64,000 nt of DNA from Rurimicrobium sp040387755. GTDB lineage: Bacteria > Bacteroidota > Bacteroidia > Chitinophagales > Chitinophagaceae. Numbering within the stretch: position 1 is the stretch's first letter; each line of letters begins with the position of its first letter. The position numbers were made by a program, and so were the translations under genes. Positions 8,552 through 17,104 of the stretch are shown here, piece after piece. The notes under the pieces were generated by a model. It saw nothing but the letters and a program-made list of their open reading frames with translations. It was not told where the DNA came from and did not search any database. Where the stretch lies: contig JAZKDB010000001.1 in assembly GCA_040387755.1 (NCBI GenBank), positions 558,001 to 622,000 on the forward strand. The letters are read 5' to 3'.

Positions 8552-9190
8552 CTATTGAATGGTGATTTTTAAATCATCTATAGACCGGGTCACGGCATCT
8601 GGACCGGAAACTTTGATACGCTCAAAAATGAGTACTGCTCCAGGTTTTAATTGTTTGATTAGTTCGATATGACGAATAGGAAGTTCATTTCCAATTGTGG
8701 CTTCATTAGCTTGAATTAATACTTTTTTTTCATTGTAAATGAGTAAGCGAAAACTCTGTACATAGAATCTGCTTTTAAAATCACTGCCAGGCAACACTAT
8801 ATGCAATTGGGTGTTCAATAACAACTGTGCGACAGTGGCTGTAGTCCCGTTTATATGGCCAAATCTTGCTATCGGATCCGGAATTAATAGTATGCTGTAT
8901 TTTTTTGAATAGACTTTTTGATTTCCCTTATATACACTGATGACTTCAGATTTAGAGGTATTGTTTTCATAAACAATGAATTGACCATCAATACTTTTCG
9001 TAATTGTCCCTGTTTCAGATTTAAGGACAATATCATCTGCATTTGTAAAACCTGAAATTTCCATCAAATTGGGTACACCAACAAATAGTATTGCGGAGTC
9101 AGGATGTTTCAAAATCGTATTCTTCAGGCTTATCTGTGCAAAGCCGTGAATAGGAATAAAGAATAGAAATATTGGTAATAGTCTTTTCAT
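8552..9190 (-). CDS. Secreted protein with GldM C-terminal-like domains
   Basis: 212 residues from the ATG at 9190 (a TTG two codons upstream is less likely). A signal peptide (MKRLLPIFLFFIPIHGFAQ) is followed by two stretches that look like the periplasmic end of GldM: SAILFVGVPNLMEISGFT, similar to the strand motif YVGVDNPI of GldM, and then YSILLIPDPIARFGHINGTT, where GldM has a conserved IPDP element, followed by a FYVQSFRLLIY strand. The transmembrane helix and long helical part of GldM, which couple to GldL in the T9SS/gliding motor, are absent. It may be a free-standing relative, perhaps a periplasmic partner of the T9SS machinery that exports the five cargo proteins in this window. 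The fold assignment is from motif memory; role is inference. Confidence 0.6.
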   Translation of the reverse strand: MKRLLPIFLFFIPIHGFAQISLKNTILKHPDSAILFVGVPNLMEISGFTNADDIVLKSETGTITKSIDGQFIVYENNTSKSEVISVYKGNQKVYSKKYSILLIPDPIARFGHINGTTATVAQLLLNTQLHIVLPGSDFKSRFYVQSFRLLIYNEKKVLIQANEATIGNELPIRHIELIKQLKPGAVLIFERIKVSGPDAVTRSIDDLKITIQ

Positions 9191-9216
9191 ATACAATGCT
9201 CTATGAGAGAATAAAA

Positions 9217-9603
9217 TTACTCCTTAAAAGCCAATAAAATATACAAATACAAAACTCTTGAAAGGCGCATCAATACAGGTTGCATCAGGATAACGACAAA
9301 CGTGCTGGCCCCCAGAAAGTAGAAAATACTGTTATCCTTATAGCTCATTCCAAAAAGAGGGTAGTACCATAGTATATTTAAAAACAGAAGAATAGTGGTG
9401 AGCGCATAATTAATGCCGGGGCCATTATTACTTTCTCCCTGTAATTTTTGACCGCAATCAGGGCAATGACTATTCATTTTCAGCATGCTCTTTAAGGGAA
9501 AAATGCCTTTTTGCTGAAACATATTGCCTTTACGGCATTCCGGACATTTGTACCCCAATATTCCACTCAGCAATGATGGTTTTTTTGACATAATTTTTTG
9601 CAT
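9217..9603 (-). CDS. DUF983 family membrane protein
   Basis: 128 residues. An N-terminal zinc-ribbon-like part has CPECRKGNMF (residues 20-29) and a second pair in HCPDCGQ (about 47-53), giving four cysteines; two hydrophobic helices follow (about 66-84 and 90-112) with the family segment GMSYKDNSIFYFL between them. DUF983 proteins are small membrane proteins of unknown function; some alphaproteobacterial members lie near cytochrome oxidase genes. A paralogue with nearly the same central motif is at 38555-38971. The start could also be the ATG at 9591, four codons in. It is 26 nt downstream of the GldM-like gene's end region on the same strand. Confidence 0.85.
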   Translation of the reverse strand: MQKIMSKKPSLLSGILGYKCPECRKGNMFQQKGIFPLKSMLKMNSHCPDCGQKLQGESNNGPGINYALTTILLFLNILWYYPLFGMSYKDNSIFYFLGASTFVVILMQPVLMRLSRVLYLYILLAFKE

Positions 9604-9610
9604 TCTTTTT

Positions 9611-9642
9611 GAAAAAAAATCCGCCCTGAAACAGAGCGGATT
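9611..9642 (-). terminator. Hairpin terminator of the alpha/beta hydrolase gene
   Basis: The arms 9618-9628 and 9632-9642 pair with a small mismatch around a 3-nt loop. Read on the minus strand the hairpin is followed by eight T, the pattern of an intrinsic terminator just after the stop at 9650. Confidence 0.75.
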
Positions 9643-9649
9643 GTAATAA

Positions 9650-10525
9650 TTAAGAAGCCATCTCGGCCTGAGCTAATTTGTCTTTTATTTTTGTGTAAAA
9701 ATCAACCAGTGCTTTTACAATCTGACCAGCACCATTGCCATAAAGCATTGTTTGGTGATTACCCTCAATTTCCTGATAATCGCAATCGTCCATCAGTTTA
9801 ACCGCTTTTTTGGCTTGTCTTAAAGGCAATAAAGGTTCTTCGCAGGTATAAATGCCCAAAGCATGCAGCAACATGGCTGGTTGATGTACTGTTTCAAAAA
9901 TACTTTCCCATGGCATACTGGTCAAGCCCACAGCCATTGCAGTGATGTTGGCAATGTTAGAGTTGGTTTGTGTGATTTCATTTGGTGCAATATGCACATC
10001 TGCTCGGTAATAGCTTTCCATTGCATCCTCCCAAAAGGTGTTCTGGGGTGATTTTTTCATCATCCGGATGTATACATCAAATGATGGAAACAAAACACCC
10101 AGCCTGCTGAAGGTAGGGATAAGCATTTTGGCCGCATTAGGGTTCATTTCATTTGCCGCGTCCAATAATACAAGACCTGCTACACGCTCAGGGAATTTTG
10201 AAGCTAAATAAGCACTCAATAACCCACCAAAAGAGTGGCCGCATAGAAATGCCTGTTCAATTTCCAGATGATCTAAAAGACCCAGAATATCCTGAGCATG
10301 CTCTTCCATAGAATAACCAAAGGCAGGCTTGTCACTTTGTCCGCGTCCACGCAGGTCGGGACTGTACAAATGAAAATGTTCATTCAATCCTTTAGCAACT
10401 AATCCATCAAAAGCGTGTGCATTGGCAGTGATGCCATGTAGTAAAACCAGCTTTGGTTTGTTGATGGCAGGATATTCAATATAATGAAGATGAATATTAT
10501 TTGTTCTTATCTTATGATTCTCCAT
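9650..10525 (-). CDS. Alpha/beta hydrolase
   Basis: 291 residues of the alpha/beta hydrolase fold. The oxyanion motif LLHGITANAHAFDGL is at residues 28-42, the nucleophile elbow GHSFGG puts the catalytic serine at S98, and the histidine is H257 in EGNHQTMLYG; the acid is probably D in the strand before it. There is no signal peptide, so it acts in the cytoplasm. Similar to epoxide hydrolase, haloperoxidase and MenH-type esterases, but the substrate cannot be told. It is the last gene of a minus-strand series and has its own terminator at 9611-9642. The neighbouring 3-hydroxybutyrate dehydrogenase at 10621 suggests, but does not prove, a role in ester or acyl metabolism. Confidence 0.88.
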   Translation of the reverse strand: MENHKIRTNNIHLHYIEYPAINKPKLVLLHGITANAHAFDGLVAKGLNEHFHLYSPDLRGRGQSDKPAFGYSMEEHAQDILGLLDHLEIEQAFLCGHSFGGLLSAYLASKFPERVAGLVLLDAANEMNPNAAKMLIPTFSRLGVLFPSFDVYIRMMKKSPQNTFWEDAMESYYRADVHIAPNEITQTNSNIANITAMAVGLTSMPWESIFETVHQPAMLLHALGIYTCEEPLLPLRQAKKAVKLMDDCDYQEIEGNHQTMLYGNGAGQIVKALVDFYTKIKDKLAQAEMAS

Positions 10526-10620
10526 TGTGTGAGGTACTGTCTGTTTTGAGCTTTAATTGGCTCAAATTACGTCATTAATACTTTTACTACAGCAAAAGTT
10601 ATGCCCAAAATGAGGATAAA

Positions 10621-11394
10621 TTAATGTGCTGTCCATCCGGCGTCCAATGGCATGGCAATACCGGTGATGGTGGCACTTGCTGCAGAATCGCACAAAAAGA
10701 GAATACTCTCAGCAATAGTCTCTACCGGGATAAACTCTTTTACTGCATGTTCTTTTAAAAACACCTTTTCAATTACTTCTTCGCGGCTCATGTTGTGTAC
10801 CTGCATTTGTGCCCCGATTTGATTATCCACAATGGGTGTAAATACATATCCCGGACAAACGGCATTGCAGGTAATGCCAAATGCTCCACCTTCCATGGCC
10901 ATTACTTTGGTAAAGCCTACCACCCCATGTTTTGCAGCTACATAGGCACTTTTAAATGGCGAGGCAATAAGACCATGTGCAGAAGCAACATTAATAATAC
11001 GTCCAAATTTATGTTCTTTCATACTGGGCCAAACAGCTTTGGTAGCTATGAATGCAGCCGTAAGATTGATGCTGATAATATCATTCCATTTTTCTTCGGG
11101 AAAATCTTCAACCGGAGAAACGAATTGAATACCTGCATTATTGATGAGCACTTCTATTTTTCCGAATTTGTCTAAAGTGGTATGCACAAATGCTTTAATT
11201 TCTTCGGCGCGCAGCATATTGGCAGGTGAATAGATATAGTCTACTTTATATTCTGATGCCACTTGTGCTGCAATTTCTGCCCCATTAGCCTCAAGACCAT
11301 TAAAGGCTATATTATATCCTTTGGCTGCAAAAGCCTTTGCTGTTGCCAATCCAATGCCACTGGTACTTCCTGTAATTAAAACTGTTTTTGCCAT
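10621..11394 (-). CDS. 3-hydroxybutyrate dehydrogenase (short-chain dehydrogenase)
   Basis: 257 residues. Classical SDR with cofactor motif TGSTSGIG (9-16), NNAG (85-88), and catalytic N110, S138, Y151 and K155 (in SAYVAAK). The sequence VCPGYVFTPIVDNQIGAQ and the C-terminal GIAMPLDAGWTAH match bacterial D-3-hydroxybutyrate dehydrogenases, which interconvert 3-hydroxybutyrate and acetoacetate with NAD. In this role it would serve degradation of polyhydroxybutyrate or ketone bodies. No polymer synthase or depolymerase is in the window, but an alpha/beta hydrolase follows on the same strand. The SDR call is certain; the 3-hydroxybutyrate specificity is likely from overall resemblance. Confidence 0.88.
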   Translation of the reverse strand: MAKTVLITGSTSGIGLATAKAFAAKGYNIAFNGLEANGAEIAAQVASEYKVDYIYSPANMLRAEEIKAFVHTTLDKFGKIEVLINNAGIQFVSPVEDFPEEKWNDIISINLTAAFIATKAVWPSMKEHKFGRIINVASAHGLIASPFKSAYVAAKHGVVGFTKVMAMEGGAFGITCNAVCPGYVFTPIVDNQIGAQMQVHNMSREEVIEKVFLKEHAVKEFIPVETIAESILFLCDSAASATITGIAMPLDAGWTAH

Positions 11395-11418
11395 TTGTAA
11401 TGTATTATTTGCTGTATT

Positions 11419-12171
11419 TTATTTTTTGTTTTTGAATGCTTCGCGAATTTTACTGTATTTCACAAAAGCCATATTAGCAGCCAATCGGTAAGCAACATAG
11501 CCCGCATAACCGTCCAGAAAGCCTAAACGCAGAATGTAATCCTGAATGAATTTGATTTTAGGCCCTATCATTAATTTTAATAAACTCACATTCTTCCCAT
11601 TTGCCAATGCTTCTATGGCAGACAGGGAAGTGTAGCGTTCAGTCATATTCATGTAATCTGATATGCTGTTGAAACTGTAATGCAGTAAGTCGCCACTAAG
11701 GGTTCCGTATTTTTTATTAGGGTCAAAAAGGCGCCATTTTTCATGTATCATTCCTTGCCAGTCACCTTTTGTTTTATTCCAAAGGCGGCATTGCTTATCA
11801 GGATACCAAGAGCCATGGCGGATAAATGTGCCGCAGAAATTTGTTGCTCTTTTCAGGAAATATGCATCAAATAGAGCTTTGGCTTTGACCTGCAGTATGG
11901 CGGATTTCAATTCTTCACTTAACTCTTCGTCTGCATCAAGGCTCAATACCCAGTCATGACTGGCACATTGTGCAGCAAAATTCTTTTGAGCGGCAAAACC
12001 TTCAAAAGGATGCTGAATGATTTTGGCTCCATATTGTTCTGCAATAAGACAGGTCTTATCTGTAGACTTTGAATCTACCACAATAATTTCGTCAGCAATA
12101 CCTGCAAGCGCTTGCAAACATCTGCCGATGTTTTGCTCTTCGTTGTAGGTAATGATGACTGCACTTAGCAT
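11419..12171 (-). CDS. Family 2 glycosyltransferase (LPS core type)
   Basis: 250 residues. The N-terminus is a GT-A fold: SAVIITYNEEQNIGRCLQAL (3-22), DEIIVVDSKSTDKT (28-41) and the metal-binding DxD in LSLDADEELSEELK (about 76-89). The arrangement, and the later WYPDKQCRLWNK and HYSFNSISDYM segments, resemble WaaE/KdtX-type transferases that add a hexose or heptose to the lipopolysaccharide core. It lacks transmembrane helices, so it is cytoplasmic or membrane-peripheral. It starts only 3 nt from the stop of the release-factor-3 gene, so both are likely on one transcript despite unrelated functions. The donor sugar and acceptor are not determined. Confidence 0.88.
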   Translation of the reverse strand: MLSAVIITYNEEQNIGRCLQALAGIADEIIVVDSKSTDKTCLIAEQYGAKIIQHPFEGFAAQKNFAAQCASHDWVLSLDADEELSEELKSAILQVKAKALFDAYFLKRATNFCGTFIRHGSWYPDKQCRLWNKTKGDWQGMIHEKWRLFDPNKKYGTLSGDLLHYSFNSISDYMNMTERYTSLSAIEALANGKNVSLLKLMIGPKIKFIQDYILRLGFLDGYAGYVAYRLAANMAFVKYSKIREAFKNKK

Positions 12172-12174
12172 GTT

Positions 12175-13770
12175 TTAATTGTTTTTCTTTGTCTTGAATT
12201 CGCTGGTAAAATGGAATTCAATATCCGGGTTGTTTTGACGCTCGGTATTGAGGAACCACTCGCTTTGTGCAAGATACACCAGGTTGCCGTCCTTATCTGT
12301 CATAATGTTTTGTTGTTTGAAGCGTACAAAATCATCCAACTTTTTCTTGTCACCCGTTATCCAGCAGGCTTTGTAGAAACTCAAAGGCATAAAAGCACAA
12401 GACGCACCATATTCCTGCAAGAGACGGTATTGTATCACCTCAAATTGCAGTTCACCCACACAACCAATAATCTTACGATTACCACCATGTTGGGTAAATA
12501 ACTGAGCTACACCTTCGTCGGTCAGCTGACTAATGCCTTTTTCCAATTGCTTGGTTTTCATAGGGTCTTTATTCACCAACTCTTTAAAGATTTCGGGCGA
12601 GAAAGTTGGAATACCCGTAAACTGCATCACTTCACCTTGAGTTAAAGTGTCACCAATTTTAAATTGTCCTGTATCAAACAGACCGACAACATCACCGGGG
12701 TAGGCATCTTCAATAATTTCTTTTTCGCGGGCCATAAAGGAGTAGGGATTGCTGAAGCGAACATCCTTTTCGATACGGGTATGTTTGTAAAAAGTATTGC
12801 GTTGAAATTTGCCTGAAACCACCCTCAAAAATGCGATACGGTCGCGGTGACGAGGGTCGAGATTGGCGTGGATTTTAAAAATAAAGCCTGTGAATTTGTC
12901 TTCTTGAGGGTCTACATGGCGTGTATCTGTGTCGCGGCCCAAAGGTTCGGGAGCAATTTGGATAAAGGTGTCCAGCAATTCCTTGACCCCAAAATTATTC
13001 ACAGCAGAACCAAAAAATACCGGAGCAACTTTACCTGCACGATAATCTTCTTTGTCCATCGCGCCATAAACTCCTTCCAGCAATTCTACATCTTCACGCA
13101 ATTGGTTGGCATCACGTTCACCCACTTTTTCGTCCAATAATGCATCATTAATGTCAGGGATTTGAAGCGAGTTGTCTTCATCCGATTTTTGGTTGGGTGT
13201 AAAGAGCAGAAGGCTTTTATCGTATAGATTGTACACCCCTTTAAATTCTTTACCCATATTAATAGGCCAGGAAAGTGGGTGCAAGCTGATATTCAGTTCT
13301 TTTTCTATTTCGTCTACAAGATCAAAAGGGTATTTACCGTCACGGTCCATTTTGTTGATGAACACAATTACCGGCGTGTCGCGCATACGACAGACTTCCA
13401 TCAATCGGCGGGTTTGTTCTTCCACACCATTCACAGAGTCAATCACCAGGATAACGCTATCCACCGCAGTAAGTGTACGGTAAGTATCCTCGGCAAAGTC
13501 TTTATGCCCCGGTGTATCCAACAAGTTGACCAGTATGTCTTTATATTCAAAGCTCATCACCGAAGTAGCTACCGAGATACCACGCTGGCGCTCGATTTCC
13601 ATAAAGTCGGAAGTAGCATGTTTTTTAATCTTATTGCTTTTTACCGCACCGGCTACCTGAATGGCACCTCCAAATAAGAGGAGTTTCTCGGTAAGGGTAG
13701 TTTTACCCGCATCGGGGTGAGAGATAATGGCAAAAGTCCGGCGACGGGCAATTTCTTTTTCGTATTTCAA
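12175..13770 (-). CDS. prfC: Peptide chain release factor 3
   Basis: 531 residues, normal for RF3, the GTPase that removes RF1/RF2 from the ribosome after termination. Motifs in order: G1 SHPDAGKTT (17-25), G2 region GISVATSVMSF, G3 DTPGHKDFAED, G4 NKMDRDGK, and the RF3-specific SWPINMGKEFKG, followed by domains II and III (FKIHANLDPRHRDRIAF). The start must be TTG at 13770 (TTG AAA TAC), because an in-frame TAA lies three codons upstream and no ATG precedes the G1 motif. It lacks EF-G domains IV and V, which distinguishes it from the fusA gene at 51958. The glycosyltransferase gene follows immediately. Confidence 0.96.
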   Translation of the reverse strand: MKYEKEIARRRTFAIISHPDAGKTTLTEKLLLFGGAIQVAGAVKSNKIKKHATSDFMEIERQRGISVATSVMSFEYKDILVNLLDTPGHKDFAEDTYRTLTAVDSVILVIDSVNGVEEQTRRLMEVCRMRDTPVIVFINKMDRDGKYPFDLVDEIEKELNISLHPLSWPINMGKEFKGVYNLYDKSLLLFTPNQKSDEDNSLQIPDINDALLDEKVGERDANQLREDVELLEGVYGAMDKEDYRAGKVAPVFFGSAVNNFGVKELLDTFIQIAPEPLGRDTDTRHVDPQEDKFTGFIFKIHANLDPRHRDRIAFLRVVSGKFQRNTFYKHTRIEKDVRFSNPYSFMAREKEIIEDAYPGDVVGLFDTGQFKIGDTLTQGEVMQFTGIPTFSPEIFKELVNKDPMKTKQLEKGISQLTDEGVAQLFTQHGGNRKIIGCVGELQFEVIQYRLLQEYGASCAFMPLSFYKACWITGDKKKLDDFVRFKQQNIMTDKDGNLVYLAQSEWFLNTERQNNPDIEFHFTSEFKTKKNN

Positions 13771-13810
13771 GCGTCGTTATATTTATTTCAGAGAGCGGCA
13801 AAGGTAAGCA

Positions 13811-13840
13811 ATGTGCCGATTTGAAAATGTGCCGATTTGA
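13811..13840. repeat. Two tandem 14-bp copies, period 16
   Basis: ATGTGCCGATTTGA occurs at 13811-13824 and again at 13827-13840, giving a tandem repeat upstream of prfC. Such short intergenic repeats are frequent in Bacteroidota; no function is evident. Confidence 0.7.
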
Positions 13841-13982
13841 GGATAAGAAAACTTGAAATTTTATTCAGTACTTCCATTGAACTGAAGCCCTGATTTATTC
13901 TCGAGTAGCATTGGTATTGTTTTTTTATTATATTTGTTTGTATAAAACCTATGACCATTCCCTTGTTTGCAAATTTGTAGCC

Positions 13983-16046
13983 ATGAAAACAAAATTGACC
14001 CTGTTATCTATATTGATAGTATTGAGCTCCATTGCTTATGGACAAACAATCAGTATATATCGCAGCGGTAGTTTATTGAGTCCCACCTATTCGTCCATTG
14101 ATACAGCCTTGAAGGCGACAATAGATGGCGATAGCCTGGTGTTGAGCCCTCATCTGTTTGAGCAATATACCCTTGTTATCAATAAAAGCATCATCATCTG
14201 CGGTACTATATTGTCTTCCGGTACCAGAACTGTTTTAAAAAGTAACAATATTTCGGGTCCCGTTGTGTGTATTCTAAGCCCATCAATATCTGCTCCTTTA
14301 TTAACCGTGGTCATAAAGGATATCGATATTACGGGTGGTAGTCATACATCTGCCGGCATTGTTATATACAAAGGTGGAGGTGGCATCTATGCAAACAAAA
14401 ATACGCATCTGTTTATCGACGGAAATACAAGGATTTATAATAATTTGGTTACTGTTACTGCTGAAACTACCTCTTCTGCAACCATTCAACCTGGTCTCGG
14501 TGGAGGCATAATGTCTGAAGGAAATGTAAGCTTGCGTGGCAACTGTGAATTGTATGCTAATAAGGCACATTTTGCCGGTGCTGTTTATTGCAATGGCACA
14601 TTGATTATGGAAGAAAATGCTCAAATCCGCAACAACTTGTGCATTTATTCTGCACCGGCAGTTGCAGTTGTTAACGCCATTCTTAGAGATCATTCGTCTG
14701 TATCAGCTAATGATAGCGGAGGTATTTATTATCATGGTGTTTTAAGTTTGAAGGATAGTGCTCAGATATGCTATAATACCGGTATTGGGGTAGCCGCTTT
14801 TTATGCTTCTTTTACTGTTCCAATTATTGGATATCCTTTATTTGCTTTACCCTACGGATCACTGATGTGTGAAAATGCTGCAAGAATACATCACAACAAA
14901 GGTGTCGGGGCTTATTGCCAATATACTCAGTTGTCAGGAAACAGCTCCATTGACAGTAATGAAGGAATTGGCTTGGACATCATGGGCGTCAGCATATCAA
15001 AAAGATGCAGTAAGATACAAGACAGTGCCCGAATATGGGGAAACAGGGGAGGGGTGAATTCCAACGATTCTCTTGAAATAAGCGGCCAATCGAGCATCTT
15101 ATTTAATGGGTCAAAAAGGACGGGAGGGATTTTCGCTCATGGATTTTTGCACATTAAGGATAGCGCTGTAATCGGCTTTAATACAGTCGATACCAATTAT
15201 GGTGCCGGTATCCATTTATGGAATTCGACATTACTCATGGAGGGTGGACAAATTATTGGAAATCGTTCCAGCTGGGATACGCTTTCAGGAATAGGTATGG
15301 GGATATACATGAATAATGCTTCTGCTACAATAAGTAAGGCACGTATTTTTAACCCCACCGGCGATACGGTGCAACAGAATGAACTGTTTATTATCGATAG
15401 TCTCAGTACTTTCCAGTCAGATTCTACATGGTGGGGTGATGGAGACACCTCAAAAATTTTCCGCTATCCTTACCCGGCTAAGTTTAATCTTAATTCCTGG
15501 GTGAAAGCCAATTGGTCTTTAAATGGAGGCTTGCCGGTGGGCGCACTTTCTGTTGTCCCTTTCGAGGCGTCTTTTAGTCTTAATTCAGGCGCTGCATTAC
15601 CATCAGGAATGTTTTGGATGTTGGCAGGACGATATTATTGCGATTCCGGTTTCTATACCCCTCCACTTGCTTTTATGAGTCCGGCAAATATTATTTCCAG
15701 TATGTACACTGCCCCTTTTACCACCAGATATAACAGCTTGCTTGGCGTTGTAGACGCAGACTCTTTTATCACAAATGTCACTTTAACCGGGACTGTTAAT
15801 AAAGAATACGAGTTTGCCAAGAGAAAATTTTCAGTATTCCCTAACCCTACTTCAGGCAGTATCTATATTGAATCTTCACATCCCATAGTAGATGCTAAGA
15901 TCTTTGATATCAGAGGTCTGATGATTCATCATTTTGAAGAAAAAATAAATAACCCCATTAATCTAAATTTGCCTGCTGGTATGTATCTGATTGAGGCTGG
16001 TTACGAAGATAAATCAAAAGAAAGAAAGTGTCTGGTTGTATATTAA
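13983..16046 (+). CDS. T9SS-exported beta-helix repeat protein
   Basis: 687 residues from the ATG at 13983, which opens a clear signal peptide (MKTKLTLLSILIVLSSIAYGQ); the frame runs further upstream without a good start. The middle (about 40-470) is a chain of short beta-strand repeats such as GGGIYANKNTHLFIDGN, SAQICYNTGIGV and SGQSSILFNGS, typical of right-handed parallel beta-helices of the polymorphic-outer-membrane type. The last 75 residues are a type A sorting domain: FSVFPNPTSGSIYIESS, then DIRGLMI and a GMYLIEAGYE strand, ending in KCLVVY, the part that T9SS recognises and removes. The product should be attached to or released from the cell surface. Ligand unknown. Its stop overlaps that of the convergent DUF2200 gene by 4 nt. 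Confidence 0.9.
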   Translation: MKTKLTLLSILIVLSSIAYGQTISIYRSGSLLSPTYSSIDTALKATIDGDSLVLSPHLFEQYTLVINKSIIICGTILSSGTRTVLKSNNISGPVVCILSPSISAPLLTVVIKDIDITGGSHTSAGIVIYKGGGGIYANKNTHLFIDGNTRIYNNLVTVTAETTSSATIQPGLGGGIMSEGNVSLRGNCELYANKAHFAGAVYCNGTLIMEENAQIRNNLCIYSAPAVAVVNAILRDHSSVSANDSGGIYYHGVLSLKDSAQICYNTGIGVAAFYASFTVPIIGYPLFALPYGSLMCENAARIHHNKGVGAYCQYTQLSGNSSIDSNEGIGLDIMGVSISKRCSKIQDSARIWGNRGGVNSNDSLEISGQSSILFNGSKRTGGIFAHGFLHIKDSAVIGFNTVDTNYGAGIHLWNSTLLMEGGQIIGNRSSWDTLSGIGMGIYMNNASATISKARIFNPTGDTVQQNELFIIDSLSTFQSDSTWWGDGDTSKIFRYPYPAKFNLNSWVKANWSLNGGLPVGALSVVPFEASFSLNSGAALPSGMFWMLAGRYYCDSGFYTPPLAFMSPANIISSMYTAPFTTRYNSLLGVVDADSFITNVTLTGTVNKEYEFAKRKFSVFPNPTSGSIYIESSHPIVDAKIFDIRGLMIHHFEEKINNPINLNLPAGMYLIEAGYEDKSKERKCLVVY

Positions 16047-16408
16047 CCTTCTCTCAATATCTTTTCCATTTTCCTTCCTTTGGCCAATTCATCTACCAGT
16101 TTATCCAAGTAGCGCGTTTGCTTTGTTAAGGGGTTTTCTATTTCTTCAATCCGATACCCACAGATAAGCCCTGTGATGAGATGGGCATTCGGGTTGATTT
16201 TGGCTTGTTTGAAAAACTGCTCGAAAGTTGCTTTCTCATCAATGAGTTGTTGCAGTTTTTTATCGTCAAAGCCTGTCAGCCATCGGATTACTTCGTGCAG
16301 TTCCGCTTTCGTTCGGCCTTTTTTTTCCACTTTGGTTACATAATGAGGATAAACAGATGCAAAAGTCATTTTTGCAATCCGTTCGTCGTGTTGTGGTGTA
16401 GTATTCAT
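16043..16408 (-). CDS. DUF2200 family protein
   Basis: 121 residues, typical size for DUF2200. The sequence has ERIAKMTFASVYPHYVTKVE (9-28), GRTKAELHEVIRWLTGFD (32-49) and ICGYRIEEIENPLTKQTRYLDKLVDELAKGRKMEKIL towards the end, all conserved in this family, which has no known function. It lacks signal peptide and membrane segments. Directly upstream, on the same strand, is a DUF1801 gene (18-nt gap), so both are probably co-transcribed. Confident about the family only. Confidence 0.9.
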   Translation of the reverse strand: MNTTPQHDERIAKMTFASVYPHYVTKVEKKGRTKAELHEVIRWLTGFDDKKLQQLIDEKATFEQFFKQAKINPNAHLITGLICGYRIEEIENPLTKQTRYLDKLVDELAKGRKMEKILREG

Positions 16409-16426
16409 TGTAAATGCTTTTTGTAC

Positions 16427-16819
16427 TTATTTCAATCTTTCTAATTGACCTTTTCTTTTCACGATATTTTTATAATCCCATTGAATGCCTTTAGATTTCT
16501 TGAGGCATTTGTTCAAGTCTTTGATATTGATTTGTTCTGTAGAAGTATAGAACACAGAAGCATCCTTAAATTTTTTACCGAATTCATTCAGCATAGCTTC
16601 ATCAAAGTCGGCGCCACTCCAAAACATCAAACGTATACCGGCTTTCTGTTTGCTATAGCCCACAATAGGGTTGCCATCCAGGAACCAAACAGGGTGGGCA
16701 TGCCATATTTTGCTTTCTGCTTCGGGTAGGGCAGCAGCAATGGTACTTGCCAGCAGCGTACAGATTTCTTTATCAGTTGATGTTTGTTGCTCGTTATAGG
16801 TTTCAATTGTTGGGTTCAT
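16427..16819 (-). CDS. DUF1801 domain protein (YdhG-like)
   Basis: 130 residues. The pattern of an N-terminal helix (LLASTIAAALPEAESKIWHA), a buried Trp-rich sheet (HPVWFLDGNPIVGYSKQKAGIRLMFWSG) and a C-terminal helix with the ending LNKCLKKSKGIQWDYKNI fits DUF1801, whose best-known member is the iron chaperone frataxin-like Fra/YdhG of Bacillus. It is 18 nt upstream of the DUF2200 gene. No metal-binding cluster that would prove the iron role was seen, so only the fold family is proposed. Confidence 0.75.
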   Translation of the reverse strand: MNPTIETYNEQQTSTDKEICTLLASTIAAALPEAESKIWHAHPVWFLDGNPIVGYSKQKAGIRLMFWSGADFDEAMLNEFGKKFKDASVFYTSTEQINIKDLNKCLKKSKGIQWDYKNIVKRKGQLERLK

Positions 16820-17062
16820 ACAATTTTATTTATCTGTTAATAATTGGGGTGATGAACTTTTTTTAAAAGGTCTTTTGGGATAGGTTTAGATTACACAAAA
16901 TACAAAAAAATCAAATGCGGCAAATTTGTTGGGTTGCAATTTCTGCTTATATAAGATCGTTCTAAACCGAATGCATAGTTTATTGAATAGACCTGAGGGC
17001 TGCAACAACATGGTGGAAACGGATTGTTTTTGATACGAATTCTTTTCTTTGCATTAAAATGA

Positions 17063-17070
17063 TATTTTTG
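17063..17070 (+). promoter_or_regulatory. Promoter -7 element of the 17105 gene
   Basis: TATTTTTG, matching TAnnTTTG, stands 34 nt before the ATG at 17105. No good TTTG-like element was found at the usual 19-21 bp spacing, so this is a partial match. The rest of the gap 16820-17104 shows no feature I can support. Confidence 0.35.
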
Positions 17071-17104
17071 AATAGCTTTCATCTTAATTAAAAGATTGTC
17101 TCTA

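Noticed and set aside
16891..17082. 63-codon minus-strand ORF with a CCC cluster and basic start, looking like a peptide precursor
   Set aside because: It overlaps the promoter region of the 17105 gene, has no promoter of its own and no modification enzymes nearby.
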